Positions 17,603 through 24,984 are shown, counted from the stretch's first letter. The stretch is 53,876 bases of DNA from an uncultured Cyclobacteriaceae bacterium (GCA_937958005.1 CALGOB010000039.1:1-53876); one strand, 5' to 3'. Notes: generated by a model from the letters alone, not told the origin. Program-made: numbers and translations.

Positions 17603-17633
17603 TTGGATTAAGTCTAAATAAGGATTAAATTTG
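17603..17633 (+). promoter_or_regulatory. Promoter of the 17638 gene: TTG-N20-TAAATTTG
   Basis: The -33 TTG is at 17603-17605 and the -7 TAAATTTG at 17626-17633, with a 20-base spacer. Both fit the Bacteroidota primary-sigma consensus. The ATG follows four bases later, so the mRNA is predicted to be leaderless. This is the best-formed leaderless promoter in the window. Confidence 0.7.
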
Positions 17634-17637
17634 ATCT

Positions 17638-17958
17638 ATGGAAAAAATCTATGCCACTAACAACGGAAGAATTGATCAATCTGATCAATTACATTGTTTT
17701 TTCCTTCATTTTCAAGGAACTGAAATTAAGCTTCCCCCGTGCTCCCTAATTGCATTGAAAGCGAAATTAAATGCACTCAACCTTGAACAGCTACTCTTAA
17801 CCGACGATCAGACTAGTGACATAGAAGTTATATCAGTATGCAACAGAGAAAGGTTTTTAATCCTCTCCCTAGAACAATTGATAGAATTAAAAGACTTGAT
17901 TGCAGGTACTTTTTTTATGTTAGAACTCAATAACTTAGTCCACTCAGTCACTATCTAG
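17638..17958 (+). CDS. Hypothetical protein, 106 residues
   Basis: I do not recognise the family. It is a soluble protein with no signal peptide or membrane helix. The first part is polar (SDQLHCFFLHFQGTEIKLPPC) and includes two cysteines. The second part is leucine-rich and helical (LIALKAKLNALNLEQLLL and LILSLEQLIELKDLIAG). A well-formed promoter immediately before the ATG supports it being a real gene. It is divergent from the exbD pair and 115 bases upstream of ferritin. No functional motif is visible. Confidence 0.65.
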   Translation: MEKIYATNNGRIDQSDQLHCFFLHFQGTEIKLPPCSLIALKAKLNALNLEQLLLTDDQTSDIEVISVCNRERFLILSLEQLIELKDLIAGTFFMLELNNLVHSVTI

Positions 17959-18035
17959 TTCATCCCACTAATTTTAATTTGACTTAGACCAATTCTAAAT
18001 CACCGTGAACTCTGTTTTCAGGAAACATTTTAATT

Positions 18036-18043
18036 TAGATTTG
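18036..18043 (+). promoter_or_regulatory. -7 promoter box of ferritin
   Basis: TAGATTTG matches TAnnTTTG and lies 30 bases before the ferritin ATG. The -33 position holds no clear TTG. Confidence 0.4.
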
Positions 18044-18073
18044 GGTTAAGAAGAAGAATTAGATGAAGAAAAT

Positions 18074-18619
18074 ATGAAAGATTTAATAAGAAGAAAAATG
18101 ACAATCAACGAAGAAGTATATCAAGTACTGCTTGATCAAGTGAAGATGGAGGCTGTCTCTTCCGCTTCTTATTTGGCAATAGCTAGCTGGTGTGATCAAA
18201 ACGGGTATGAAAATAGTGCTGATTTTTTCTATGCTCAATCTGACGAAGAAAGAGTTCACATGTTAAAAATATTCCATTATATCAGTGATATGGGCGGTGC
18301 AGCTGTATCACCTACTATTCCTGAAATGCCTTCTGAGTATGGTTCATTGAGAGAAGTATTTGAGTCCGCCTTAGATATGGAAATAGAAGTATCTGACTCT
18401 ATAAATAAGATAGTCAATCTTTGCAGAAAAAATAATGACTTTGCAACAGAAAGTTTCATGCAGTGGTTTGTAAATGAGCAAGTAGAGGAAGAATATGTAG
18501 CTAGAAGGGCTGTTGAGCTATTCGATCTATTTGGTTCTGACCCTCTTTCTATCATGATGATAGACGAAAGAATTCCTAAAATAAATTATACACAAACTAA
18601 CGGAGGTACTGCTGAATAG
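18074..18619 (+). CDS. ftnA: Bacterial ferritin (non-heme, FtnA type)
   Basis: 181 residues forming the ferritin four-helix bundle. Ferroxidase-site ligands are visible: Glu in QVKMEAVSSASYLAI, Glu and His in DEERVHMLKIF, Glu in the MEIEVSDSIN helix, and Glu in NEQVEEEYVARR. The protein stores iron by oxidising Fe(II) within a 24-mer shell in the cytoplasm. No haem-ligand Met typical of bacterioferritin is evident. The start at MKDLIRRKM fits the family N-terminus. A -7 box lies 30 bases upstream and a terminator about 75 bases downstream. Confidence 0.92.
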   Translation: MKDLIRRKMTINEEVYQVLLDQVKMEAVSSASYLAIASWCDQNGYENSADFFYAQSDEERVHMLKIFHYISDMGGAAVSPTIPEMPSEYGSLREVFESALDMEIEVSDSINKIVNLCRKNNDFATESFMQWFVNEQVEEEYVARRAVELFDLFGSDPLSIMMIDERIPKINYTQTNGGTAE

Positions 18620-18695
18620 TATTCCACTTCCAATTTATGATTAATTTCCAATTAGTATAATTATTAATTGCTGATTGCTTTTTATTTGGAATATG

Positions 18696-18746
18696 GTGTC
18701 ATTTACAAACTGCTTTAGGGCAGAGCAAATGACACTATTATTTTTT
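18696..18746 (+). terminator. Rho-independent terminator of ferritin
   Basis: GTGTCATTT (18696-18704) pairs with AAATGACAC (18727-18735), with an inner CTGC/GCAG stem. TATTATTTTTT follows. The T-run overlaps the 3' end of the opposite small gene, so the hairpin may serve both strands. Confidence 0.8.
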
Positions 18747-18854
18747 ACTGATTTTCAAAGGACAATCCTTACAATATCTTCCTTTCTTGAGAAATTTCTC
18801 GCAACAGTCTTCAACTGCCTTCTTATTCCCTTTTTTATTCTTTTTCCCTGACAT
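18738..18854 (-). CDS. Small Cys-rich protein, 38 residues
   Basis: An ATG at 18854 opens a 38-codon frame ending TAA at 18738. The N-terminus is Lys/Asn-rich (MSGKKNKKGNKKAVED) and the C-terminal half carries four cysteines as CC-x9-C-x2-C (DCCEKFLKKGRYCKDCPL). This is a plausible small metal-binding or zinc-knuckle fold. Small proteins with this DCCEKF..KG.YCKDCP pattern look familiar from Bacteroidota, but I cannot name a function. It is convergent with ferritin. The coding nature is inferred from the patterned cysteines, which non-coding AT-rich DNA would rarely give. Confidence 0.65.
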   Translation of the reverse strand: MSGKKNKKGNKKAVEDCCEKFLKKGRYCKDCPLKISKK

Positions 18855-18980
18855 TCAAAATGTTAATCTACGCTATTAGCAATTCTTTTACTAGATAAAA
18901 CTAAACGACTATCATCAAATATAGTTTTTGATTTAGGCACTTAATAAATATGATATATTGATTTCCAAAATGCCGGATTC

Positions 18981-19012
18981 GCAATAAGATCTTCTGCAAG
19001 AGATCTTGTTGC
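18981..19012. repeat. Near-palindrome with AAGATCTTCTGCAAGAGATCTT core
   Basis: A 32-base near-perfect palindrome bounded by GCAA and TTGC. A related palindrome lies at 19098-19125. Both are in the gene-free stretch 18855-19533, which otherwise holds MITE copy 3 and element C. Confidence 0.5.
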
Positions 19013-19097
19013 CATTTAGATGAGCAACAGATAGAATGGGATCATGAAAAATAAGGTCGTGAAGCTTTAAACAACCATGACTGTTGAGGCTAAAAAA

Positions 19098-19125
19098 AGC
19101 AAGGTCTCTTGCAAAAGATCTTGCT
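19098..19125. repeat. Second near-palindrome related to 18981-19012
   Basis: AGCAAGGTCTCTTGC is mirrored by the following AAAAGATCTTGCT. It shares the TCTTGCA/AAGATCTTG core with the palindrome 86 bases upstream. It could be part of a hairpin pair or the remnant of an element; no promoter or gene context is seen. Confidence 0.45.
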
Positions 19126-19143
19126 TAGACAAAAAGCATTTAA

Positions 19144-19319
19144 CCCGAATGATGCAATAGAAATTTGATGCAAACCATAACTAACAGTCATTTAGCCACT
19201 TAAATCCTAATTTCCTACTCACCATAATGAAGACTATGCCTGCGTGGCAAATCAGAATTTAAGCAGCTATCTAACAGCCATTTATGATTTTCTCTTAAAA
19301 GTCTAATGCATCATTCAGG
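19144..19319 (-). repeat. MITE-like element A, copy 3 (176 bp)
   Basis: Inverted relative to copies 1, 2 and 4. It is flanked by TTTAA at 19139-19143 and 19320-19324. One terminal mismatch (CAGG for CGGG) is present. Element C follows after a short AT-rich spacer. Confidence 0.88.
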
Positions 19320-19347
19320 TTTAAATAAAAAAACCATCCTATTAGAG

Positions 19348-19492
19348 TTTATCACGGTAGAGTGATTATGGTTGCTTTGTTACCTTTTTGCTCAAGTTTA
19401 TCAACAAATAATTAGTAATTACTTTGATAGGTTCAGAAAAGTGAAATATAGAAGGAGTTTGATCTATACGAAACCAACCGCAACCGTGATAA
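19348..19492 (+). repeat. Element C, copy 1, with TTATCACGGT inverted ends
   Basis: It begins TTTATCACGGT and ends ACCGTGATAA. The interior matches 53617-53757 on the other strand, for example AACTCCTTCTATATTTCAC when read on the minus strand. It directly follows MITE copy 3 and lies downstream of the cob operon end. Confidence 0.75.
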
Positions 19493-19533
19493 TGTCTATT
19501 TATTAAGTACCTATAAATCAATACAGTTTTAAA

Positions 19534-20076
19534 TCACGTAGATAGATCATCCATTTTTTCAAAATCAATTGTTTTCACTTCACCATAAGATAGTTGGTAA
19601 TCAAAGCATTTCTCTAGGGGCGTTTGCTCGACAATTGCCAAAATGGTTCTTATAACCCCACTATGAGTAACTAATGCTACTCGATCTTCTTGGATAGTTG
19701 ATAGAAATTTGACTAACCTATCTTTCAATTGCAACATGGATTCTCCATTTGGTGGAGCATTTAATACAAAATTTTCCATCCATTCTTCTTGTATTTTTCT
19801 ATCCATTTCAGTCCATGGAACCATCTCCCAATCACCAAAATCAAGTTCCATCAACCTTGGGTCAAAAGAAATCTCTTGGGTTGGGAATAGATCTTTTGCT
19901 AGCTGGCTACAGCGCTTGAGTGGACTGCTATAAATACGATCAAATGCCCCAATTACATTTTTCTTTACTTCTAACAATTCTTCAGCATAGGTAGACGCTA
20001 AGGACAAATCACTCTGCCCATAGCAAATGCCTTTTTCAATGGCCGGTGTGGTATGTCTTATTAAACAGATTTCCAT
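19534..20076 (-). CDS. cobC: Alpha-ribazole phosphatase CobC (histidine phosphatase family)
   Basis: 180 residues. The phosphoglycerate-mutase-like signature RHTTPA (LIRHTTPAIEKGICYGQSD) gives the catalytic His near residue 8, and VALVTHSGVIRTIL gives the second His. CobC removes the 5'-phosphate from alpha-ribazole phosphate or adenosylcobalamin phosphate in the last steps of B12 nucleotide-loop assembly. GICYGQSDL is typical of the CobC subgroup. It overlaps the cobS end by 16 bases and is the last gene of the riboswitch-controlled operon. Confidence 0.88.
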   Translation of the reverse strand: MEICLIRHTTPAIEKGICYGQSDLSLASTYAEELLEVKKNVIGAFDRIYSSPLKRCSQLAKDLFPTQEISFDPRLMELDFGDWEMVPWTEMDRKIQEEWMENFVLNAPPNGESMLQLKDRLVKFLSTIQEDRVALVTHSGVIRTILAIVEQTPLEKCFDYQLSYGEVKTIDFEKMDDLST

Positions 20077-20855
20077 ATCAAAATCATAAAAATATAGGCA
20101 ATTAATTCAACTACTTGCTGTGTTGCTCCTAAGCAATCTCCTGTATATCCTCCTATCCATTTGTTAAAATAGCGAGCTAGAAAATACTTGCTTATATACG
20201 TAAAAATAAAAATGGGCAAAATCCAATAACTCTGAAAATACAAGCACCATAAACCTACTGGGACGATTACCCAAATACTACCCATAAATAAGTTACGGTA
20301 GCTAGTTTGTTCAGCTACAGGTTTAGCTTTGCTATCATTGGTATCTCTGGCATATTCATGAGTAAAAATGAAAGTAGCAGCAATAAACCTACTTAATGAA
20401 TGACCTATAATAAAGAATAATCCTATTTCTACTAAACTGAAGGTAGCCAAATTGGTGAATTCAACAAGTAACATAGTCTTTAATCCCAAAATCAAAACAA
20501 GACCTATTACTCCATAAGTACCCAATCGACTATCTTTCATGATTAAAAGGATTTTCTCTTTAGTCCAACCACCTCCGAAGGCATCACAGGCATCTGCAAA
20601 TCCATCTTCATGCAACCCTCCAGTAACCAATATAGAAGCTGCAATAGAAAAAACAATAGCTACAGGAGCGGAAAGAAACATTACTACGAGATAAAATACC
20701 ACAGCAGAAGCCATGCCTACAATCCAACCTACTAAAGGGAAGTATCGAATAGATAAATTAATAAACTGTGGGTCATGATCTATCCATTTAGGACACGGAA
20801 TCCGCGTATAAAACATCAGGGCCGTAAAAAAAATTCTCACTTCTCTCCTAAGCAT
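20061..20855 (-). CDS. cobS: Adenosylcobinamide-GDP ribazoletransferase CobS
   Basis: 264 residues and strongly hydrophobic, with about six membrane helices, as expected for the integral-membrane cobalamin synthase. Family motifs are LHEDGFADACDAFGGG (metal/pyrophosphate-binding Asp cluster, about 80-96) and KDSRLGTYG (about 106-115). It joins adenosylcobinamide-GDP with alpha-ribazole (or its phosphate) to complete the corrinoid. It starts two bases after cobT and overlaps cobC, so translation is probably coupled. Confidence 0.92.
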   Translation of the reverse strand: MLRREVRIFFTALMFYTRIPCPKWIDHDPQFINLSIRYFPLVGWIVGMASAVVFYLVVMFLSAPVAIVFSIAASILVTGGLHEDGFADACDAFGGGWTKEKILLIMKDSRLGTYGVIGLVLILGLKTMLLVEFTNLATFSLVEIGLFFIIGHSLSRFIAATFIFTHEYARDTNDSKAKPVAEQTSYRNLFMGSIWVIVPVGLWCLYFQSYWILPIFIFTYISKYFLARYFNKWIGGYTGDCLGATQQVVELIAYIFMILIWKSV

Positions 20856-20857
20856 AA

Positions 20858-21886
20858 CTATGCTTCCATATTTGATACACCAGCATTTTCAAAGCTTGAC
20901 ATATCATTTAAAAACCCAACAGCACTTTTAATCAATGGATAAGCTAATGTACACCCTGTTCCTTCACCTAAGCGCATTCCTAAATCTAACAGCGGCCTAG
21001 CATTTAAGTATCCAAGCATTCTTTGATGACCAGATTCACCAGACTGATGGCAAAAAATCGAATAGTCATCCATCTTTGGATTAACCTTATGGGCTATCAA
21101 GTATGCAGCTGTTGCTATAAATCCATCTATCATCAGAATCATTTGGTTATTGGCAGCAGCTAACATCCCCCCTACCATCTGGGCTATCTCAAAACCACCA
21201 AATTCCCTAAGTATATCCATGGGATTTTCTAATGCAGATTTTCTCTCTAATGCTTTTTCTAAAATTTGTATTTTATCTCTTAGCTGATCATCATTTACAC
21301 CGGTCCCTCTTCCCACACATTTTTTCATAGGAATTTGGCATATTAAACTCATGATCATACTAGCTGATGAAGTATTACCTATACCCATTTCTCCAAAACC
21401 AATGATATTACAACCATCTTCAAAGGTTTCATTTACTATCTTTTCACCTGCATCAATACTCTTCTTTAATTCTTCAGTACTCATAGCTGGTTCATTCAAA
21501 AAGCTTTTTGTACCCAATCCAATTTTTTGATCAATTAAATTTGTTTTGGTACCAAACTCATGTGCCACACCTGCATCTATTACTTTAATTGACAGGCCAT
21601 TCTCTTTGGCAAATACATTGATAGCAGCACCATCATTCAAGAAATTCAATACCATTTGATAGGTCACTTCTTGAGGATAAGCACTTACTCCCTCATTCGC
21701 TATTCCATGATCAGCAGCAAACACTAACACATGCGGTTTTATCAGTTTAGGTGAATTAGTCCCTTGAATCAAACCAATTTTCATAGCAAGCTCTTCAAGT
21801 TTTCCTAGAGCACCTATCGGTTTTGTTTTAAAGTCAATTTTGTGTTGCAGTTCATTTGTCAATTTTAATCTATCGTTAGTATTCAT
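20858..21886 (-). CDS. cobT: Nicotinate-nucleotide--dimethylbenzimidazole phosphoribosyltransferase CobT
   Basis: 342 residues, the normal length. The catalytic Glu lies in MRLGEGTGCTLAYPL near residue 315, and the family motifs VLVFAADHGIANEGVSAYP and GEMGIGNTSSAS are present. It transfers the phosphoribosyl group of nicotinate mononucleotide to the lower-ligand base to make alpha-ribazole phosphate. It starts two bases after the PP-loop gene. Confidence 0.94.
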   Translation of the reverse strand: MNTNDRLKLTNELQHKIDFKTKPIGALGKLEELAMKIGLIQGTNSPKLIKPHVLVFAADHGIANEGVSAYPQEVTYQMVLNFLNDGAAINVFAKENGLSIKVIDAGVAHEFGTKTNLIDQKIGLGTKSFLNEPAMSTEELKKSIDAGEKIVNETFEDGCNIIGFGEMGIGNTSSASMIMSLICQIPMKKCVGRGTGVNDDQLRDKIQILEKALERKSALENPMDILREFGGFEIAQMVGGMLAAANNQMILMIDGFIATAAYLIAHKVNPKMDDYSIFCHQSGESGHQRMLGYLNARPLLDLGMRLGEGTGCTLAYPLIKSAVGFLNDMSSFENAGVSNMEA

Positions 21887-21888
21887 TT

Positions 21889-22575
21889 TTATTTTAATTT
21901 TAAATCACAAAACCAGAATTTAACCCCAAACTCATCTGTTGATATAGGGTTTGGGTACACCTGGCTAATTATAGCTCCTTTTGTAAACTTAATAGGTTTA
22001 TTAAAAATAGGGCCATCATAAACATAAGTGTGAAACTCTCCATTTTCACCACATGGGTCAATATTTGGTGGTAAATCAGCTACAAATGACTTATCAAGTA
22101 TTCTCCCAACAAATGACTCATCTAACAATTCACCATTGACACAAACTACGATCGCTTTAAACCCTAATTCTATGAATTCGTTTACTAAGAAATTTGAATC
22201 TTTTCTCCAAAGAGGGTAAACTCCTGACAAGCCATTTTCTTCCAACTGTTCATCTCTGTATTTCTTTAGATCTTCCAGGAAAATATCTCCATAGCCAATT
22301 TTAGTCACCCCTTCCTTTTCTATCTCTCGGAATTTGCTCCCAATGACCTCGTTATATTCAGCTGCATCATAAAAAACAAAGTCTAACGGAAGCGATAAAG
22401 ATTCTGCTTGCCTTTTCATTAGGTCTGATTGGACACCATGCATAGTAACCCTTTTAGTTACTTTACTAAAGTTAGTAACTAATCTTGTCACTCGATACTT
22501 CTTTTCTTTAAGTAGGTAATAAAGCGCTAACATACTATCTTTTCCCCCACTCCAATGAAAAATCAAATCGTCCAC
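21889..22575 (-). CDS. PP-loop ATPase, diphthine--ammonia ligase (Dph6/MJ0570) family
   Basis: 228 residues. The PP-loop HWSGGKDSMLALYYL (about residues 7-21) binds ATP and the C-terminal DPCGENGEFHTYVYDGP is the diagnostic motif of the Diphthami_syn_2 family. In eukaryotes and archaea this family amidates diphthine on elongation factor 2, a substrate bacteria lack. The gene sits inside the cob operon, between cobU and cobT with gaps of 11 and 2 bases. That suggests an ATP-dependent amidation or ligation step on a corrinoid or its precursor, but this is inference. The fold assignment is firm; the reaction is not known. Confidence 0.85.
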   Translation of the reverse strand: MDDLIFHWSGGKDSMLALYYLLKEKKYRVTRLVTNFSKVTKRVTMHGVQSDLMKRQAESLSLPLDFVFYDAAEYNEVIGSKFREIEKEGVTKIGYGDIFLEDLKKYRDEQLEENGLSGVYPLWRKDSNFLVNEFIELGFKAIVVCVNGELLDESFVGRILDKSFVADLPPNIDPCGENGEFHTYVYDGPIFNKPIKFTKGAIISQVYPNPISTDEFGVKFWFCDLKLK

Positions 22576-22586
22576 AAATCGTAATT

Positions 22587-23093
22587 TTATTTTAGAACAA
22601 TTGGTAATCCAGAAACCATCAATATCGCTTGGTCAGCTAGATTAGCAGCATATTGATTTGCCCAGCCTTGAAGATCTGTAAACTTGCGACCAGAAGATGT
22701 TTCAGCATGAAGTCCCATTCCTATTTCATTTGAAATAATAATTAAATCTTTAGTTTGCTCTTTTAAAGCAAAAATCTCTTTTTTTATAACCTCTAAACAA
22801 TAAGAAACATCATACTCATTATCCATAAAAAAATTTGTTAACCAAAGTGTCAAGCAGTCAACCAGAATCACTTGGTCTTTCAATTTAATCTCTTTTGAAA
22901 GGTATTTCTCAACCTCTACGAGCTCCCACCTTTCATCTCTATCTGATTCATGAATTTTGATTCTTTGATCAAACTCTTCATCCCACCTTCTTGCTGTGGC
23001 AACATAAATAGGGTTTTCTGATAAGCTTAATGCAAGCTGAGAACCGTGGCTACTTTTCCCGGAGCGCATTCCTCCAGATATGTAATACATCAT
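22587..23093 (-). CDS. cobU: Bifunctional adenosylcobinamide kinase / cobinamide-phosphate guanylyltransferase
   Basis: 168 residues. The P-loop ISGGMRSGKSSHG is at the N-terminus, VATARRWDEEFDQRIKIHESDRDERW holds the guanylylated His region, and VDCLTLWLTNFF plus IIISNEIGMGLHAE follow as in CobU/CobP. It phosphorylates adenosylcobinamide and then adds GMP, giving the CobS substrate. The ATG overlaps the stop of the upstream Cys-rich gene as ATGA, indicating translational coupling. ATGATG leaves a one-codon ambiguity in the start. Confidence 0.94.
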   Translation of the reverse strand: MMYYISGGMRSGKSSHGSQLALSLSENPIYVATARRWDEEFDQRIKIHESDRDERWELVEVEKYLSKEIKLKDQVILVDCLTLWLTNFFMDNEYDVSYCLEVIKKEIFALKEQTKDLIIISNEIGMGLHAETSSGRKFTDLQGWANQYAANLADQAILMVSGLPIVLK

Positions 23094-23479
23094 TTTTTAT
23101 GTTCTTTTGGATACGGACAATGTCTACAGCCATTTCCACAGCAATGCCCTCTTTTCATATGGCTCCATGAGGTAAATACCCAATTGCCATTTTCTTTATA
23201 AAAATCTATGTCATCAATCAAGGAGTTCCCTTTGACAAATTGAGGCGCATAATTAGGAATCTTTCCAGCCTTAAATAAAGTAGCATGTTTATCAATCACC
23301 TTTTTGATAGTCGATACGAAGCATGTCTCACATAAGCATTTTTTATCACTTTGGAAAGGTTCTTCTATCAACTCATGCAATAATTGTAAAGAAGGGTATT
23401 TAAAACACCAGCAACTGTCATTTTCAGCTGGATTACACTGATGCTCTTGGTTACATTGCTTACAAACTATTTTAGGCAT
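23090..23479 (-). CDS. Cys-rich protein: CWC domain plus DUF5522-like C-terminus
   Basis: About 129 residues from the ATG at 23479, chosen because MPKIVCKQCNQ is the usual N-terminus. Earlier in-frame ATGs reach 23497. The first part has the spaced cysteines of the cysteine-rich CWC family (CKQCNQEHQCNPAENDSCWC). The end, FTSWSHMKRGHCCGNGCRHC followed by PY, is the DUF5522 motif. CLCETC lies between them. The thirteen or so cysteines suggest binding of zinc, an iron-sulfur cluster or cobalt, but no function is established. The start overlaps the BtuF-like stop by eight bases and its stop overlaps cobU, so it is embedded in the cob operon. Confidence 0.75.
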   Translation of the reverse strand: MPKIVCKQCNQEHQCNPAENDSCWCFKYPSLQLLHELIEEPFQSDKKCLCETCFVSTIKKVIDKHATLFKAGKIPNYAPQFVKGNSLIDDIDFYKENGNWVFTSWSHMKRGHCCGNGCRHCPYPKEHKK

Positions 23480-24410
23480 TGATATATTCATTTTCAAAAA
23501 AGTTAATCACTTTATGTTTTAAATGATTAGGAACTTCAAAAACATTTGGATTAAATAAGCCTGCCAAAAGTTCAATTCCATCAACCAGAGTGGAAGCACT
23601 TGGCTGAGTAAATAAATCAAAGTCCGCCAAAAATACTCTTTTATTTTTCACTGCCCTTAATTGCTTCCATTCATTCTTGGAAATGAAAAATTTCATATCT
23701 TCCAAAGTACGAGCAATATGATACCCACAAGGAGCTATGACTATCACCTCAGGGTCATATTTAATAATCTTCTCCCATTGAGTAACTATGCTATCCCCTG
23801 ATGGATTAGAAAGCATATCCACTCCTCCTGCATAAGCGATCTGATCAGGTATCCAATGCCCACAATTGTAAATAGGTTCTATCCATTCCAATAAGGAGAC
23901 CCTTTTCGGCAAAAGCCTATTTTCTCTTTGCTTGTCTATGATATGATCCAAGCGATTCTTTAATATCGCCAAGTGTTGGTATGCCTGTTCTTCTTGATCG
24001 AAAGATTTTGCGATAGTAATCAGAGAAGCAAAAACATCTGCTAATGAACTTGGGCTTATTGCTATTAATTCAACCTCTTTATCCAGTTTGGCAACAGCCG
24101 CTGTAGTACAGGCTGTATCTATCTGACAAACTTCGCAAACATCTTGAGTAAAGATTACATCTGGCATAATTGCTTTTAAAACCTCATCATCTACATAATA
24201 TAGGCTTCTACCCTCAGCTTTGCTGTTAGAAAATATAGTATCAATCTCTTTACTGCTATAATTTTTCCCTTCTAAAACATAGCGGACGACCTTCTCTTTC
24301 TCATTAAGTGCTATTTCAGGGCACTCAAATGTGATGCCATGGAGCTGGTCATCCAACCCCATGTCATAGATCATTTGTGTTACTGCTGGTAAAAAAGAAC
24401 AGGCTTTCAT
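23472..24410 (-). CDS. BtuF-like cobalamin-binding periplasmic-binding-fold protein lacking a signal peptide
   Basis: 312 residues with the class III (BtuF/FhuD) substrate-binding fold. MPDVIFTQDVC and YDPEVIVIAPCGY are the paired alpha/beta segments, and NCGHWIPDQIAYAGG is a ligand-facing loop. The N-terminus MKACSFLPAVTQMIYDMG has no signal sequence or lipobox, unlike periplasmic BtuF, so the protein is predicted to be cytosolic unless the start is wrong; no upstream in-frame signal is visible. CEVCQIDTACTT contains three cysteines. It follows the btuB remnant in the riboswitch operon. No btuC or btuD is in the window. Confidence 0.8.
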   Translation of the reverse strand: MKACSFLPAVTQMIYDMGLDDQLHGITFECPEIALNEKEKVVRYVLEGKNYSSKEIDTIFSNSKAEGRSLYYVDDEVLKAIMPDVIFTQDVCEVCQIDTACTTAAVAKLDKEVELIAISPSSLADVFASLITIAKSFDQEEQAYQHLAILKNRLDHIIDKQRENRLLPKRVSLLEWIEPIYNCGHWIPDQIAYAGGVDMLSNPSGDSIVTQWEKIIKYDPEVIVIAPCGYHIARTLEDMKFFISKNEWKQLRAVKNKRVFLADFDLFTQPSASTLVDGIELLAGLFNPNVFEVPNHLKHKVINFFENEYINA

Positions 24411-24449
24411 ATCGCTATTTTGTTACTTGACATTTTCTGATAGGAATTT

Positions 24450-24506
24450 TCAATTAGCAGGCTCAAAAGCACTGAACATTGCTATAACATAAAGTAATAT
24501 TCCCAT
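24450..24506 (-). CDS. Possible 18-residue hydrophobic peptide, overlapping the btuB-remnant stop
   Basis: The remnant's stop and this ATG overlap as TAATG. The peptide MGILLYVIAMFSAFEPAN is one short hydrophobic segment. It may be a coupled leader or chance. Nothing independent supports it. Confidence 0.2.
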   Translation of the reverse strand: MGILLYVIAMFSAFEPAN

Positions 24507-24871
24507 TAAGAATTTCTTTCAATGTCGTTAATAGAAGTATCAGTAAATGATTCACCCATCAAAACCAAGGTCAATTCAACTGGCCCTCCTTTGATATAAA
24601 CAATCTTATTTTGCCCAAGATTACCATGCGCCGAATTAATAAAGGTTCTTGATTGTTCTAAAAGCTTTTGATAGAGGTCTTTGCCAATACTTAGCTCTAT
24701 TAGCCCTCCCAAATGATCTTTAAGCTGTTTTACTGTTTGTTTTACAGGTAATTTAATTTTAGATGCTGTAGTTATGACCTCTTTAAGTTTCACAGAATCT
24801 AATTCATTTTGCACACTTATTACCTGCATCCAAATACAAGTTAAACAAAACAAGAAAATCTTTTTGCCCAT
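24506..24871 (-). pseudogene. btuB: Truncated BtuB-type TonB-dependent receptor (plug-domain stub)
   Basis: 121 codons from the ATG at 24871. The signal peptide (MGKKIFLFCLTCIWMQV) is followed by VKLKEVITTASKIKLPVKQT, the N-terminal entry to a TonB plug, and by SAHGNLGQNKIVYIKGGPVE and TLVLMGESFTDTS, the degenerate counterparts of the NGANGNLGQN.IYIRGG and TLVLIDGVPVNDPS segments of BtuB plugs. The 22-strand barrel, around 480 residues, is missing, and the frame stops at a TAA. It is the first gene under the cobalamin riboswitch, exactly where btuB is normally found. The AGGAGG at 24879-24884, seven bases before this ATG, decides the start over an upstream ATG at 24889. The frame carries no internal stop, so it may still be translated. 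Confidence 0.75.
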
Positions 24872-24878
24872 TGTAATG

Positions 24879-24884
24879 CCTCCT
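24879..24884 (-). promoter_or_regulatory. AGGAGG Shine-Dalgarno site before the btuB stub
   Basis: AGGAGG on the minus strand with a 7-base spacer to the ATG. Strong SD sites are rare in this window, so this one stands out. It lies just after the riboswitch, where ribosome access could be controlled. Confidence 0.6.
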
Positions 24885-24897
24885 ATCAATTAGAAAA

Positions 24898-24969
24898 TGA
24901 GCTTTCGGGGCAATAGTTAGCTGATAGGGTTAGTCCCTACTTCCCTGACCTTTCCACCGAAAGCCTTGA
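24898..24969 (-). promoter_or_regulatory. Possible riboswitch expression-platform helix (GCTTTCGG / CCGAAAGC)
   Basis: On the minus strand GGCTTTCGG near 24957-24965 is complementary to CCGAAAGC near 24902-24909. The helix lies between the riboswitch and the AGGAGG site and has no following T-run. This points to translational rather than transcriptional control, though no pairing with the SD itself is shown. Confidence 0.35.
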
Positions 24970-24984
24970 ATTCAAAAAACAATT

